Assembly (NCBI GenBank): GCA_003478935.1
Contig: QUFP01000027.1
Location: 1 to 60,587, forward strand
Direction: 5' to 3'
Length of the DNA stretch: 60,587 bases
Source: Firmicutes bacterium AF25-13AC
GTDB taxonomy: Bacteria; Bacillota; Clostridia; Lachnospirales; Lachnospiraceae
The translations under genes were made by a program, and so were the position numbers. Below are positions 1-8,546 of this stretch, piece after piece. Numbering within the stretch: position 1 is the first letter of the stretch; each line of letters opens with the position of its first letter. The notes under the pieces are model-generated. The model ran no database searches. It was not told the origin of the DNA and saw nothing but the letters and a program-made list of their open reading frames with translations.

Positions 1-195
1 TGAGACAATGTTTTGGATTTTAAGAACATACATAAGGCTTCGGCATAGGTCTTTTGCTGAGAAAGTAGTACACGACGTATGAAATCCCATCAGCATAAAT
101 CCTGAACACGGTGGCTATAATTCAGTCTATACGGCTGGATGATGCTGCCAGAATCTAAGGAATCCCACGGTTTTAACCGTGGGAGTATGTCAAAC
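1..195 (+). mobile_element. right end of an IS200/IS605-family element (tnpB 3' flank, candidate omega RNA)
   Basis: A perfect 9-bp inverted repeat, CCCACGGTT and AACCGTGGG with a 2-nt loop, sits at 164-183. It is followed by GAGTATGTCAA, the form typical of the right end of IS200/IS605 (IS1341-like) elements in Firmicutes. The 160 bases before it contain several short hairpins and no credible gene. In this family such a region carries the 3' part of the omega RNA that guides TnpB. The tnpB gene itself must lie left of the window. The element ends only about 35 bp upstream of the ABC transporter start at 230, so the insertion has probably cut that gene off from its native promoter and upstream partner. 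The family call rests on the hairpin and its context alone, without tnpB. Confidence 0.6.
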
Positions 196-229
196 TATTG
201 CACTTGAGGGAGGAAAGGAGAAAAAAGAT

Positions 230-2095
230 ATGCTGAAACAGATCAAAACCATATTGAAAACAGCAGTGTTGATTGCAAAGACCTCGCCGTGGAATCTTCC
301 TGCATTTATTGGAAGTCGCTTTCTTGAGATTGTCCAGCCCTTTGTCACATTATTCTTTTCGGCAAAGATTCTTGATTTGCTCACGCAGGGCGCGGATCGG
401 CCGCAGGTCGTACAGTGGATTATAGCTGGCAGCGCAGTCACGGCACTGATTCATCTGACTGGTCGTTTCTTTGTCAATCTAAATAGCGTTGAGGGTATGG
501 ACTTATTTGTTAAGCTGTATGAAGAAATGAGTGCAGCGATGATGCGGGCAGATTATAGTGAACTGGAAAATGGAAAGATGCGCGAAAAGTATGAGCGAAT
601 TGTCCGTGCTGCTAATGTGTACTGGTATGGCCCGTGGGAGGTACCAGGGGTGTTAATGAATGTCACAGAAGGTTTGACTGTTGTGATTTCTTCATTTGCG
701 TTGGCTTATCCGGTCTTTGTACCGGCAGAGGGAAAAGACTGGTGGCAGACTGTTCTTCTCATTGCATTGATTGTAGGTTCGGCAACCTATTCATTTTTTG
801 CGGAGCGTAAGCTCTATCAATTAAAAGAGCAGGGATTGGAAGGCCAGATTCATGACAATCAGGTGTTAAATTATCTGGATCAATACATTACGGCGGACAA
901 AGCAGCAAAGGATGTGCGCTTGTATCAGCAGCAAAACAGCATTCGCCGTTTTCGCGATACGTTTAACCAGAAAATGCGTCAGGGTGTAGGGGAATCCAGA
1001 CGCAGAAAAGAAGCGTCAAACAGTGCGATTCGCGAGATGTTTGGGCGACTGATTAGTTTTGCTGGCTATCTGATAGTTGGCATCCGTGCAGCACAAGGAT
1101 ATTTTTCGATTGGAGATGTGCTTTTGTACGCTGGTGCATTGTCACGTGTCTCAGAGGGCGCACGTATGCTTGTCTACTCCATGCAGCACGTAGCGATGCA
1201 GGCACCGCATTGTCAGGAATTTCTTGATTTTGTTCAAATCGGAAAGAAGACCCAAAAGAAATCGGAAGAAGTATCAAATGTAAAGACGAAAACGAAGACA
1301 AAAACAAGGACAACTACATCAGGGAGTGCAGAAGCATCCGTTGCTCGTTCAACACCTCATGAAATTCGTTTTGAACATGTAAGTTTTTCCTATCCAGGCA
1401 GTACAAAACCTGCTGTAAAGGACATTAACATTGTGATCAAAAATGGGGAGCATTTGGCGATTGTTGGAAAAAATGGAAGTGGAAAATCTACATTCGTCAA
1501 GTTACTATGTCGTATGTACGAGCCACAGAAAGGTCATATTTATTTAGACGGAAAAGAAATTCGCTCCTACTCAAAAGAGGAATATTGGAAAATTCTTGGC
1601 GTTGTCTTTCAAGATTTTGCACTTATTGGTTTGCCACTTGCAGAAAATATTGCTGCATCAGAAGAGTACGATGAAAATAAGGTGCGCCATTGTTTGAAAG
1701 ATACCGGCTTAGAAGAATGGGTAGACCAGCTAAAAAATGGACTGAATGAATGGATGTCAGCTTCTGAGGGTACAGTACCATCTGGTGGAGAAAAGCAGCG
1801 TCTGGCATTAGCTCGAGCACAGTATCGAGATCCGTTTTTGATGGTTCTCGATGAGCCAACTGCGGCACTTGATCCAGTGGCAGAATCTAAGGTCTTTCAA
1901 AAGTGTCGAGAGATTGCAGGAGGTACCAGTGCAGTCTATATTTCCCATCGTCTTTCTGCCTGCCGTTTCACGGATCGTATCCTTGTATTTGATGAAGGAA
2001 GTATCGTTCAGGAAGGCAGTCATGATGAATTGGCGAAACAAAGAGGTAGCATGTATGCCCAGCTTTGGCAAGCACAGGCGCAGTATTATATATGA
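230..2095 (+). CDS. ABC exporter half-transporter (TMD-NBD)
   Basis: This is a 621-residue ABC exporter subunit with an N-terminal membrane domain of about six segments (roughly residues 15-330) and a C-terminal ATPase. The ATPase has Walker A GKNGSGKST near residue 412, a signature motif PSGGEKQ near 516 in place of LSGGQ, Walker B ending LDEPTAALDP near 536, and the H-loop ISHR near 570. The ATG at 230 is chosen because AGGAAAGGAG precedes it; the upstream GTG at 179 lies in the IS end. The TMD-NBD linker is expanded with a lysine/threonine repeat. The protein is closely related to the product of 5580-7436, which suggests a heterodimeric exporter whose other subunit once lay upstream. The substrate is unknown; peptide or lipid export is possible. 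Confidence 0.85.
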   Translation: MLKQIKTILKTAVLIAKTSPWNLPAFIGSRFLEIVQPFVTLFFSAKILDLLTQGADRPQVVQWIIAGSAVTALIHLTGRFFVNLNSVEGMDLFVKLYEEMSAAMMRADYSELENGKMREKYERIVRAANVYWYGPWEVPGVLMNVTEGLTVVISSFALAYPVFVPAEGKDWWQTVLLIALIVGSATYSFFAERKLYQLKEQGLEGQIHDNQVLNYLDQYITADKAAKDVRLYQQQNSIRRFRDTFNQKMRQGVGESRRRKEASNSAIREMFGRLISFAGYLIVGIRAAQGYFSIGDVLLYAGALSRVSEGARMLVYSMQHVAMQAPHCQEFLDFVQIGKKTQKKSEEVSNVKTKTKTKTRTTTSGSAEASVARSTPHEIRFEHVSFSYPGSTKPAVKDINIVIKNGEHLAIVGKNGSGKSTFVKLLCRMYEPQKGHIYLDGKEIRSYSKEEYWKILGVVFQDFALIGLPLAENIAASEEYDENKVRHCLKDTGLEEWVDQLKNGLNEWMSASEGTVPSGGEKQRLALARAQYRDPFLMVLDEPTAALDPVAESKVFQKCREIAGGTSAVYISHRLSACRFTDRILVFDEGSIVQEGSHDELAKQRGSMYAQLWQAQAQYYI

Positions 2096-2131
2096 AATAC
2101 TAATTGCTTGTGATTCTATTCAAATCAGATC

Positions 2132-2160
2132 TTGACAAGAATGAGTAGAATGAGTAGAAT
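2132..2160 (+). promoter_or_regulatory. promoter for the AlbA_2 regulator
   Basis: TTGACA (2132-2137) and TAGAAT (2155-2160) are spaced by 17 bp. The spacer and -10 contain two tandem copies of AATGAGTAG, so the -10 was probably made or altered by a short duplication. Confidence 0.6.
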
Positions 2161-2196
2161 GTGGTTAGAATAAGTTCTAAGTATGGAGGTTCACAA

Positions 2197-3510
2197 ATGG
2201 TTTTTCGAGAAAGTGAAACAGTTGAATTGAAGTCAATCGTAGTGGAAGATATAAAGAAGGAAATTATTGCTTTTGCAAATTGCGAAGGAGGAAAGCTTTA
2301 TATTGGTGTTCAGGATGATGGTACCGTAGTGGGATTAGATGATCCTGATGGCGTTGCTTTGCAAATTAGCAATATGGTTCGAGATGCGATTAAACCTGAT
2401 GTGACAATGTTTTTGCGGTATAAGACGATAGAAGAGCAAGGAAAAAAATTAGTTGTGGTTGATATTCAGCAGGGAACAGAGCGCCCTTATTATATTGCAA
2501 AAAAAGGACTTAGACCAGAGGGAGTCTATGTGCGTCAAGGATATTCATCTGTGCCAGCAACGAATACGATGATTCGTCGAATGATTAAGGAGACAGATGG
2601 AGATCATTTTGAGGATCTTCGCTCATTAGAGCAAAATTTAACTTTTCAAGCAGCAAAAAAAGAGTTTGAACAGTGCAAGGTTACGTTTGGTGTTCCTCAA
2701 ATGAAGACATTGGGAATTATGAATCAAGAGGGAATTTATACCAATTTGGGTCTTTTGCTGTCAGATCAATGTGTGCATACGATTAAGGCAGCAGTTTTTG
2801 AGGGAACAACTCAAAATGAATTTAAGGATCGAAGAGAATTTGCCGGGTCCTTGTTTGAACAGATGAATGAAGCCTATGATTATATTGATTTTCGAAACCA
2901 AAATCATTCTACCTTTTTAAAGCTTCATCGTATTGATCGAAGAGATTATCCAGAGGCGGCAGTAAGAGAAGCACTTCTTAATCTTCTTGTTCATCGAGAA
3001 TATTCATTTCGTGCGAGTAGTTTTATTAGCGTTTATTTGGATCGAATTGAATTTACTTCAATTGGAGGTCTCATAAGTGGTATGACATTGCAGGATGTAA
3101 TGATGGGAATTTCAGTATGCAGGAATGCGAAGTTGGCAAATGTATTTTACCGACTGGAGCTAATTGAGGCATATGGAACTGGAATTAGAAAAATTATGGA
3201 AGCCTACGAGGGATCTGCACGAAAACCTAAGATCGAAGTGACGGAGAATGCATTTAAAATTACGATTCCAAATCGAAATATAAGCAATGCATCAGACGAA
3301 GAAACAGAAGATCAAAAAGAAAGCGTAGAGCAAGAAAAAAGAGTGATGAAACTTGCAAAAGAAAACGGATCAGTCAGCAGAAAAGAGATTGAGGGAGTAT
3401 TGGGAATTAGTCAATCCACTGGTGGACGTCTGCTGAAGAAAATGGTTGCCACAGGACAGATTGTTCAAATTGGAAAAGGAAAAAATACACATTATGTGCT
3501 TCAGAATTAG
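2197..3510 (+). CDS. AlbA_2 / ATP-binding domain transcriptional regulator
   Basis: This is a 437-residue protein of the Schlafen-AlbA_2 group (COG2865-like). The N-terminal AlbA_2 domain covers roughly residues 5-120, with ESETVELK and FANCEGGKLYIGV. A GHKL-like HATPase_c_4 region follows at about residues 250-370, with EALLNLLVHREY and the G-rich AYGTGIRKI segment. A lysine-rich linker then leads to a winged-helix-like C-terminus (VSRKEIEGVLGISQSTGGRLL). Such proteins are annotated as putative transcriptional regulators, but their targets are mostly unknown. ATG 2197 is preferred over GTG 2161 because TATGGAGGT lies 7 nt upstream. It sits between two ABC exporter units and could regulate them; that is inference. 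Confidence 0.8.
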   Translation: MVFRESETVELKSIVVEDIKKEIIAFANCEGGKLYIGVQDDGTVVGLDDPDGVALQISNMVRDAIKPDVTMFLRYKTIEEQGKKLVVVDIQQGTERPYYIAKKGLRPEGVYVRQGYSSVPATNTMIRRMIKETDGDHFEDLRSLEQNLTFQAAKKEFEQCKVTFGVPQMKTLGIMNQEGIYTNLGLLLSDQCVHTIKAAVFEGTTQNEFKDRREFAGSLFEQMNEAYDYIDFRNQNHSTFLKLHRIDRRDYPEAAVREALLNLLVHREYSFRASSFISVYLDRIEFTSIGGLISGMTLQDVMMGISVCRNAKLANVFYRLELIEAYGTGIRKIMEAYEGSARKPKIEVTENAFKITIPNRNISNASDEETEDQKESVEQEKRVMKLAKENGSVSRKEIEGVLGISQSTGGRLLKKMVATGQIVQIGKGKNTHYVLQN

Positions 3511-3623
3511 ACTTTTACTACAAAAACAGACAAACCAAACATGCTATAATAGTGATACTTGCGGCGGATAATCAAAACAAAAATACAAATCAGATAAATA
3601 TACACAATAATATTTACATCGCC

Positions 3624-3676
3624 TGAGAAAAAAGTGTGAAAAAGACACAAAAACAAGGGAATTGATATTTACTTTT
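3624..3676 (+). promoter_or_regulatory. conserved 53-bp operator-like block, copy 1
   Basis: By eye this block matches 46 of 53 positions of the block at 10386-10438. It contains the imperfect palindrome GTGTGAAAAAGACAC (GTGT/ACAC arms) and ends in a TGATATTTACTTTT stretch that overlaps the -35 region of the downstream promoter. It is a likely binding site for a shared regulator. Confidence 0.6.
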
Positions 3677-3689
3677 AAAATTATATAGT
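3662..3689 (+). promoter_or_regulatory. promoter of the ABC exporter pair
   Basis: TTGATA (3662-3667) and TATAGT (3684-3689) are 16 bp apart, 45 bp upstream of the ATG at 3735. The -35 lies inside the conserved block. The rest of 3511-3661 is AT-rich, with an isolated TATAAT near 3546, and holds nothing else recognisable. Confidence 0.55.
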
Positions 3690-3734
3690 GTACCCTTTTG
3701 ATTAAGATAGAAAAAATATCGGAGGGGTAAGAGA

Positions 3735-5593
3735 ATGAATGAGAAGAAGTATTCGCTACTAAATAATGTATTTTTTTTGCTGCGGATGATAAGAAAATAT
3801 TTACCAATGTCATTTGTCTTTGTGATAATAGACATTCCACTGGCTGTTTTTATGGATTATGTAGGTGTGCGAATTCCTAATTTGATTGTTGGAATGATTC
3901 AGGGATACTCGGTGTCAGTTGGAATGGTTGCGGCGCTTGGTATTGCTAGTGTATTGGCAGCAGTTACATTGCAGTATGGGAATCGTATGGTTTCTGCACA
4001 GGCACCTCAGTTGTGTGCTAAGCTGGATTTAAAATTATTTGAAAAGTACATGACATGCAGTTATGAAAAACTGGAAGATGCAGATTTTACGGCGCACTAC
4101 AAGGAGGCAGATGGTTATCTGGCGGATGACAATCATTTTTTGTCGGAAGCAGCAATGCATATTATTGAGATTGGCTCTGGGGCATTGGGAATTATTTTGT
4201 ATTTCGCTATTCTAGTTGGATTGCCAAAATGGGTGTTGGCTGTGTTGATTGTGGGTACGGTTGTGGAGCTTTTGATTAGCAAAAATGCGGAAACGGAACG
4301 AAAAAAACGACAGGAGACAATTGGAAAGCTCACCAGAAAAGTTGATTATATGAATAAGACAGCAGCAGATGTCCGTTCAGCCAAGGACATTCGAATCTTT
4401 GATATGATTCCTTGGTTGGAGAAAAAATTTGCAGAGGTAATGGATCGTTTTCACATTGAGAATACACAGGTTGAAAAACAGCGTATTCGTATTGCAGGAA
4501 TTCGTGCAGGAATCGGTGGGATTCTGGAAATTTTAACTGGAATTTTGTTAGTTGTTTTTGTGCTACAGGAAAAATTATCATTAGCAGAATATATTCTTTA
4601 TGTAGGCGCAATTCGAAGCTTTTCTATGTGGAGTTTTCAGTTTGGAACGCTTGTGCAAAATTTTTATCGGATGAATGGTGATTTGAGCCGCATACGGTCA
4701 TTTATTGACGAAGAAGAAACAACACAATCAAATGTGAAGCCAGATACACATTCAATAGCATCACGGCGGTCTAATGTATTGCCAGTAAATGCCGCGGAGA
4801 TAAAATTTGACCATATATCGAAAATTGAATTTTCACATGTTTTTTATCGCTATCCAAAGAGTGATAGATGGATTGTAAAAGATCTTTCATTTGTCATTGA
4901 AGAAGGAGAAAAAATTGCACTTGTAGGAATGAATGGTGCAGGAAAGACAACGATGATTAAACTGTTGTGTGGACTGTTAATTCCAACAAGAGGCACGATA
5001 CGAATTAATGGAGTGTCCTCTACCGATATAAAAAGAGAAGATTATTATCGTTTGTTCTCTACTGTCTTTCAGGACATTCATCTGTTTCCAGCAAGCATTC
5101 AAAGAAATATTGTATGCAGGGATGATCAGATTGATCAGGTGCGGTTTGAGGATGCCGTAAAAAAGTCGGGAATGGATGAAGTAGCCCAAAAGTTTCGAGA
5201 TGGATTGAATACGCTTTTAGTAGCAGAGGTAGATGAGGAAGCAGTGAATCTTTCGGGTGGACAGGTACAGAAGTTGATGCTTGCACGTGCGATTTATAAG
5301 AATGCACCAATTTTGCTTTTAGATGAGCCAACTGCGGCACTAGATCCGATTGCGGAAAAAGATATTTATCTTCAATATAACGAGATGACAGAAGGCAAGA
5401 TGTCAATCTTTATTTCACACAGACTGGCAAGTACGGTGTTTTGTGACCGAATTTTCTTTATGAAAAATGGAATAATTTCGGAGGAAGGAACGCATGAAGA
5501 ATTGCTGCAGAAAAAGGGAGATATTACGAGGCTTTTTCTGTGCAAAGCAAATATTATCAGGAAGAAAAGGGGGAGAGCAGTGAAGGTGCATAA
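3735..5593 (+). CDS. ABC exporter half-transporter, first of a pair (frame broken near the 3' end)
   Basis: This subunit has about 620 residues: a TMD over residues 15-330 and an NBD with Walker A GMNGAGKTT near 397, signature LSGGQ near 505 and Walker B LLLDEPTAALDP near 526. ATG 3735 follows GGAGGGG. As written, the frame runs without a stop into the next gene and gives a 1233-residue double transporter. Adding one base in the T run at 5533-5537 yields a C-terminus QSKYYQEEKGESSEGA with a stop at 5591-5593. That matches the ends of its paralogues (QAQAQYY, QAEFYEKK, QASLYEK). The native gene therefore probably ends at 5593 and overlaps the next by 14 nt. A true fusion is possible but less likely. 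Confidence 0.75.
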
Positions 5594-7436
5594 TCGGAAA
5601 ATTCAGGGGAGTTTGCAAATAATTATCAAGACAGCAAGGGCGTTGAACCAGATTTTGCCGTGGACAATTGCAATTTTTACTGGTGGACAGCTGATTGTAT
5701 CGTTACAGCCATACCTGACGGTATTCTTATCTGCGAGAGTTGTGGACTTGCTTTCTGTACATGCAAAGATGGAACAGGTAATTGCGCTAATCGTGTTATC
5801 TGGTGCTGGTACCTATACACTAATTTTTCTCGGTAAATATTTTGATAGTAAGCGCAATGTGAGAGGTCTTGACTTGTATTGGGCAATTTTATGGAGAATG
5901 AATCGGGTACTAATGAAATGTCCATATTCCGAGGTGGAAAAAACAAAGCTTAGAACACAACAAGAAGAAATTATTCAGGCATACCGTATGAGTGGCTATG
6001 GTCCATGGAAAATTCCAGAAATAATGATGGAGTTGATTAGCGGATGCGTAATGATTGTTATGTCGATTGTAATGGGAGGTGTTGTTTTTCTTCCAGTTCA
6101 GGGGGAACGTGTGCCGTGGGCAACTGTGGTGATGTTGGCTCTCACTATTGTGTCGGTGATTGTATCAGTGGTTTCGCAGAGACAGTTGCTTTTATTGAAT
6201 CAGCAAAGTATTGGCGATATGGGAAAGATATTCATGAAAGAAAACTATCTGCTGTCTTATATGGATGAGCAGAAAGCGGCGAAGGATATCCGTATTTATC
6301 AGCAGCAAAACGAGATCATTGGGCAGCTTGCGTCTGCATTTGGTGTATTTCATACATTTATTTTTCAAAGGGGAAAGAAAGAGGCGCGCAATTTGGCGTT
6401 GCGCAGCTGCTTCGCTCAATTGCTTACAGTGGCGTCATATGTGATTGTCTGTATTCGTGCAGTAAATGGAGTTTATTCAATTGGAGCAGTTGTTCAATAT
6501 GTGGGAGCAATTGTTCAGCTTTCAGAGGGAATACGGATGCTTGCGTCATCACTACAGATGATTCAGATACAAGCGCCATTCTGCAAGAAATTTCTTGATT
6601 ACATTGATATTGACGAACATTCCGAGTCTGAAGAATCTGGTAAGAAAATGCTTGCACCAGAAAATGTACAGGAGATTACTTTTGATCATGTGTATTTCTC
6701 TTATAAAAAAGATGGAAACTATGTGTTAAAAGATATTAGCTTTTCACTTCGTAGGGGAGAACATATTGCAATGGTTGGCATGAACGGAAGTGGAAAAACA
6801 ACCTGTATAAAACTGTTGTGCCGTTTGCTAGAGCCAGATAGCGGAACGATTTATTTGGATGGTACAGATATCAAGACATATACAAGAGAGTCTTGTTGGA
6901 AATTGTTTTCAGCTGTATTTCAGGATTTTCAGATGTTTGCACTTCCAATTGGAGAGAATATAGCTGGAAGTACGATATATTCCCAAGAAAGAATCATGAA
7001 AAGCTTGAACGATTGTGGAATGGGGGATTGGATTAAAAGACAAAATAAAGGGTTGAATCAGGAATTGTTTCGTGTGAATGAGGATGGTATAAATGTTTCA
7101 GGTGGAGAAAGCCAAAAATTAGCAATTGCTAGGGCGTTATATTTTAATCGACCTTTTATTATTATGGACGAGCCGACAGCAGCACTTGATCCGGTTTCAG
7201 AATCGGAAATCTATGAAAAATTTCATATGTTGGCAAAAGGAAAAGGTGCAGTTTATATATCACATCGCCTCTCTTCCTGCCGTTTCTGCAATCAAATTTA
7301 TGTGTTTGATAATGGGGAATTGATACAGAAAGGAACGCATGAAGAGTTAGTTGGACAAAAGGATGGAAAATATAGGCAGCTTTGGCAGGCACAGGCAGAG
7401 TTTTATGAAAAGAAAAAAGCAATACAGAAAATTTGA
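5580..7436 (+). CDS. ABC exporter half-transporter, second of a pair
   Basis: This subunit has about 618 residues. The proposed GTG start at 5580 has GGGGGAG about 5 nt upstream and aligns with the start of the paralogue at 230. The membrane domain is followed by an NBD with Walker A GMNGSGKTT near 398, signature VSGGESQ near 505, Walker B IIMDEPTAALDP near 527 and the H-loop ISHR. Shared stretches such as YGPW, AAKDIRIYQQQNE and the TMD6 region show it is the same subfamily as the 230-2095 product. It probably forms a heterodimer with the 3735 product. As deposited, its frame is continuous with the upstream gene. Confidence 0.75.
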   Translation: MKVHNRKIQGSLQIIIKTARALNQILPWTIAIFTGGQLIVSLQPYLTVFLSARVVDLLSVHAKMEQVIALIVLSGAGTYTLIFLGKYFDSKRNVRGLDLYWAILWRMNRVLMKCPYSEVEKTKLRTQQEEIIQAYRMSGYGPWKIPEIMMELISGCVMIVMSIVMGGVVFLPVQGERVPWATVVMLALTIVSVIVSVVSQRQLLLLNQQSIGDMGKIFMKENYLLSYMDEQKAAKDIRIYQQQNEIIGQLASAFGVFHTFIFQRGKKEARNLALRSCFAQLLTVASYVIVCIRAVNGVYSIGAVVQYVGAIVQLSEGIRMLASSLQMIQIQAPFCKKFLDYIDIDEHSESEESGKKMLAPENVQEITFDHVYFSYKKDGNYVLKDISFSLRRGEHIAMVGMNGSGKTTCIKLLCRLLEPDSGTIYLDGTDIKTYTRESCWKLFSAVFQDFQMFALPIGENIAGSTIYSQERIMKSLNDCGMGDWIKRQNKGLNQELFRVNEDGINVSGGESQKLAIARALYFNRPFIIMDEPTAALDPVSESEIYEKFHMLAKGKGAVYISHRLSSCRFCNQIYVFDNGELIQKGTHEELVGQKDGKYRQLWQAQAEFYEKKKAIQKI

Positions 7437-7475
7437 TGAGAGAAGAAGTGCCTGGCATTAGCCGCCTGCCACAAA

Positions 7476-8347
7476 TCACACATGAAACAACAATCGCTTC
7501 GCGTAGGCTTCCCTGTATGCAGACGGGGATAGCCCAGTACTTTTTTTATAGGTTCTAGCAAAATTATGAGCATCGGTGTAGCCAAGCTTGACGGCAATCT
7601 CACCGATGCTCAAATTGGTATCGGTCAAAAGATAATTTGCCTCGTCAATTTTTGACTTCAAGATAAATTGCTTTAGTGGCATACCGGAGAGCTGCCTGAA
7701 AAGATGCGACAGATATTTTTCGTTATAGCCAAAGTGAAGTGCAATATCGGAGACACGCAAATTATTGCAGTAGTTTAGCTTTATATAATCAAGCATATCA
7801 GAATAAATTTGCTTTTGAGAGAGCTTGTCAACATCAGCTTCCTCTTTTGTCAGCTGAGAGTAAAGCTCGCATAAAAGAGAAGTTGTCTCATAATTTAATG
7901 CAAGTCGGCTGTGTCCATCTCGAACATTACTTTGAAGCTGCTTCATTAAAGCAACTAACTTGGCTGGGTTTGGCGTAATGCCTGAATGGGAATACGAATT
8001 GAGGTAGAATCAGAATTCGTTTCTTTAGCGGCATCTGGTTGCAGTAAGGTATAAGGAGCACATGACGAAAAATGAATCCAATAAAACGAACAATTGGAAG
8101 CCTTCAGACCTTTGCGCCTGTTACCTGGTGCAGCAAGTGGTGGGAGAAGCAGATATTCATTTGGATGTACAGTAAAAGGAGTATGATTGTATTCAATATA
8201 TAAAACGTTTTCTGTCATGATAATAAGCTCAAAATCCGTTAGGTCAAAATCTTCATGCATCCAATCATCTGAAGGTGCCTCGAATTTTCCACTCATATGA
8301 TAGTCTAGTGGGGCATTTAGCGGGATTTGAATCAAACAATCTTTCAT
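7476..8347 (-). CDS. AraC-family transcriptional regulator (frame broken)
   Basis: The upstream part (8347 down to about 7979) encodes an N-terminal cupin-like sensor of about 120 residues (TPFTVHPNEYLLLPP). The downstream part encodes a double helix-turn-helix AraC domain ending LSPSAYREAY. The two parts are in different frames. One added base near 7974-7979 joins IPIQAL to TPNPAKLVALMKQLQ, the continuation expected for this family, so the intact protein would have about 290 residues. It is divergent from the GH127-like gene, so local control of arabinoside use is likely. It is also the obvious candidate for the 53-bp blocks at 3624 and 10386. ATG 8347 is chosen over TTG 8353. Confidence 0.75.
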
Positions 8348-8546
8348 TGTCAATTTTCCTATCCTTTCTGCAAAAATTGAAAAACTAAATAAAGTATATC
8401 ATAAAAAAGCCAAAAAGAAAAGAATTACATTTTGACACGTTTTCTATCTTTTCGATATTCCATTTTTCTACTGTCAATATTATACTATTGAAAAAAGAAA
8501 AAACGCTGAATAATTAGATATTAATACAAGAAAAGGAGAGAGAAAC
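8348..8546. promoter_or_regulatory. divergent AraC / GH127 control region
   Basis: This AT-rich intergenic region contains TTGACA near 8433 and TATACT near 8482, but not at normal spacing to each other. A weak core promoter needing an activator fits an AraC-controlled gene. No exact copy of the 53-bp block is seen here. Confidence 0.35.

Noticed and set aside
3735..7436. A genuine fused 1233-residue TMD-NBD-TMD-NBD transporter
   Set aside because: The alternative frame gives a family-typical C-terminus and stop, the second gene has its own start signals, and other genes in the window show the same one-base loss.
7437..7475. Terminator between the ABC pair and the AraC gene
   Set aside because: Only a weak GGC/GCC pairing is present and there is no T tract on either strand.
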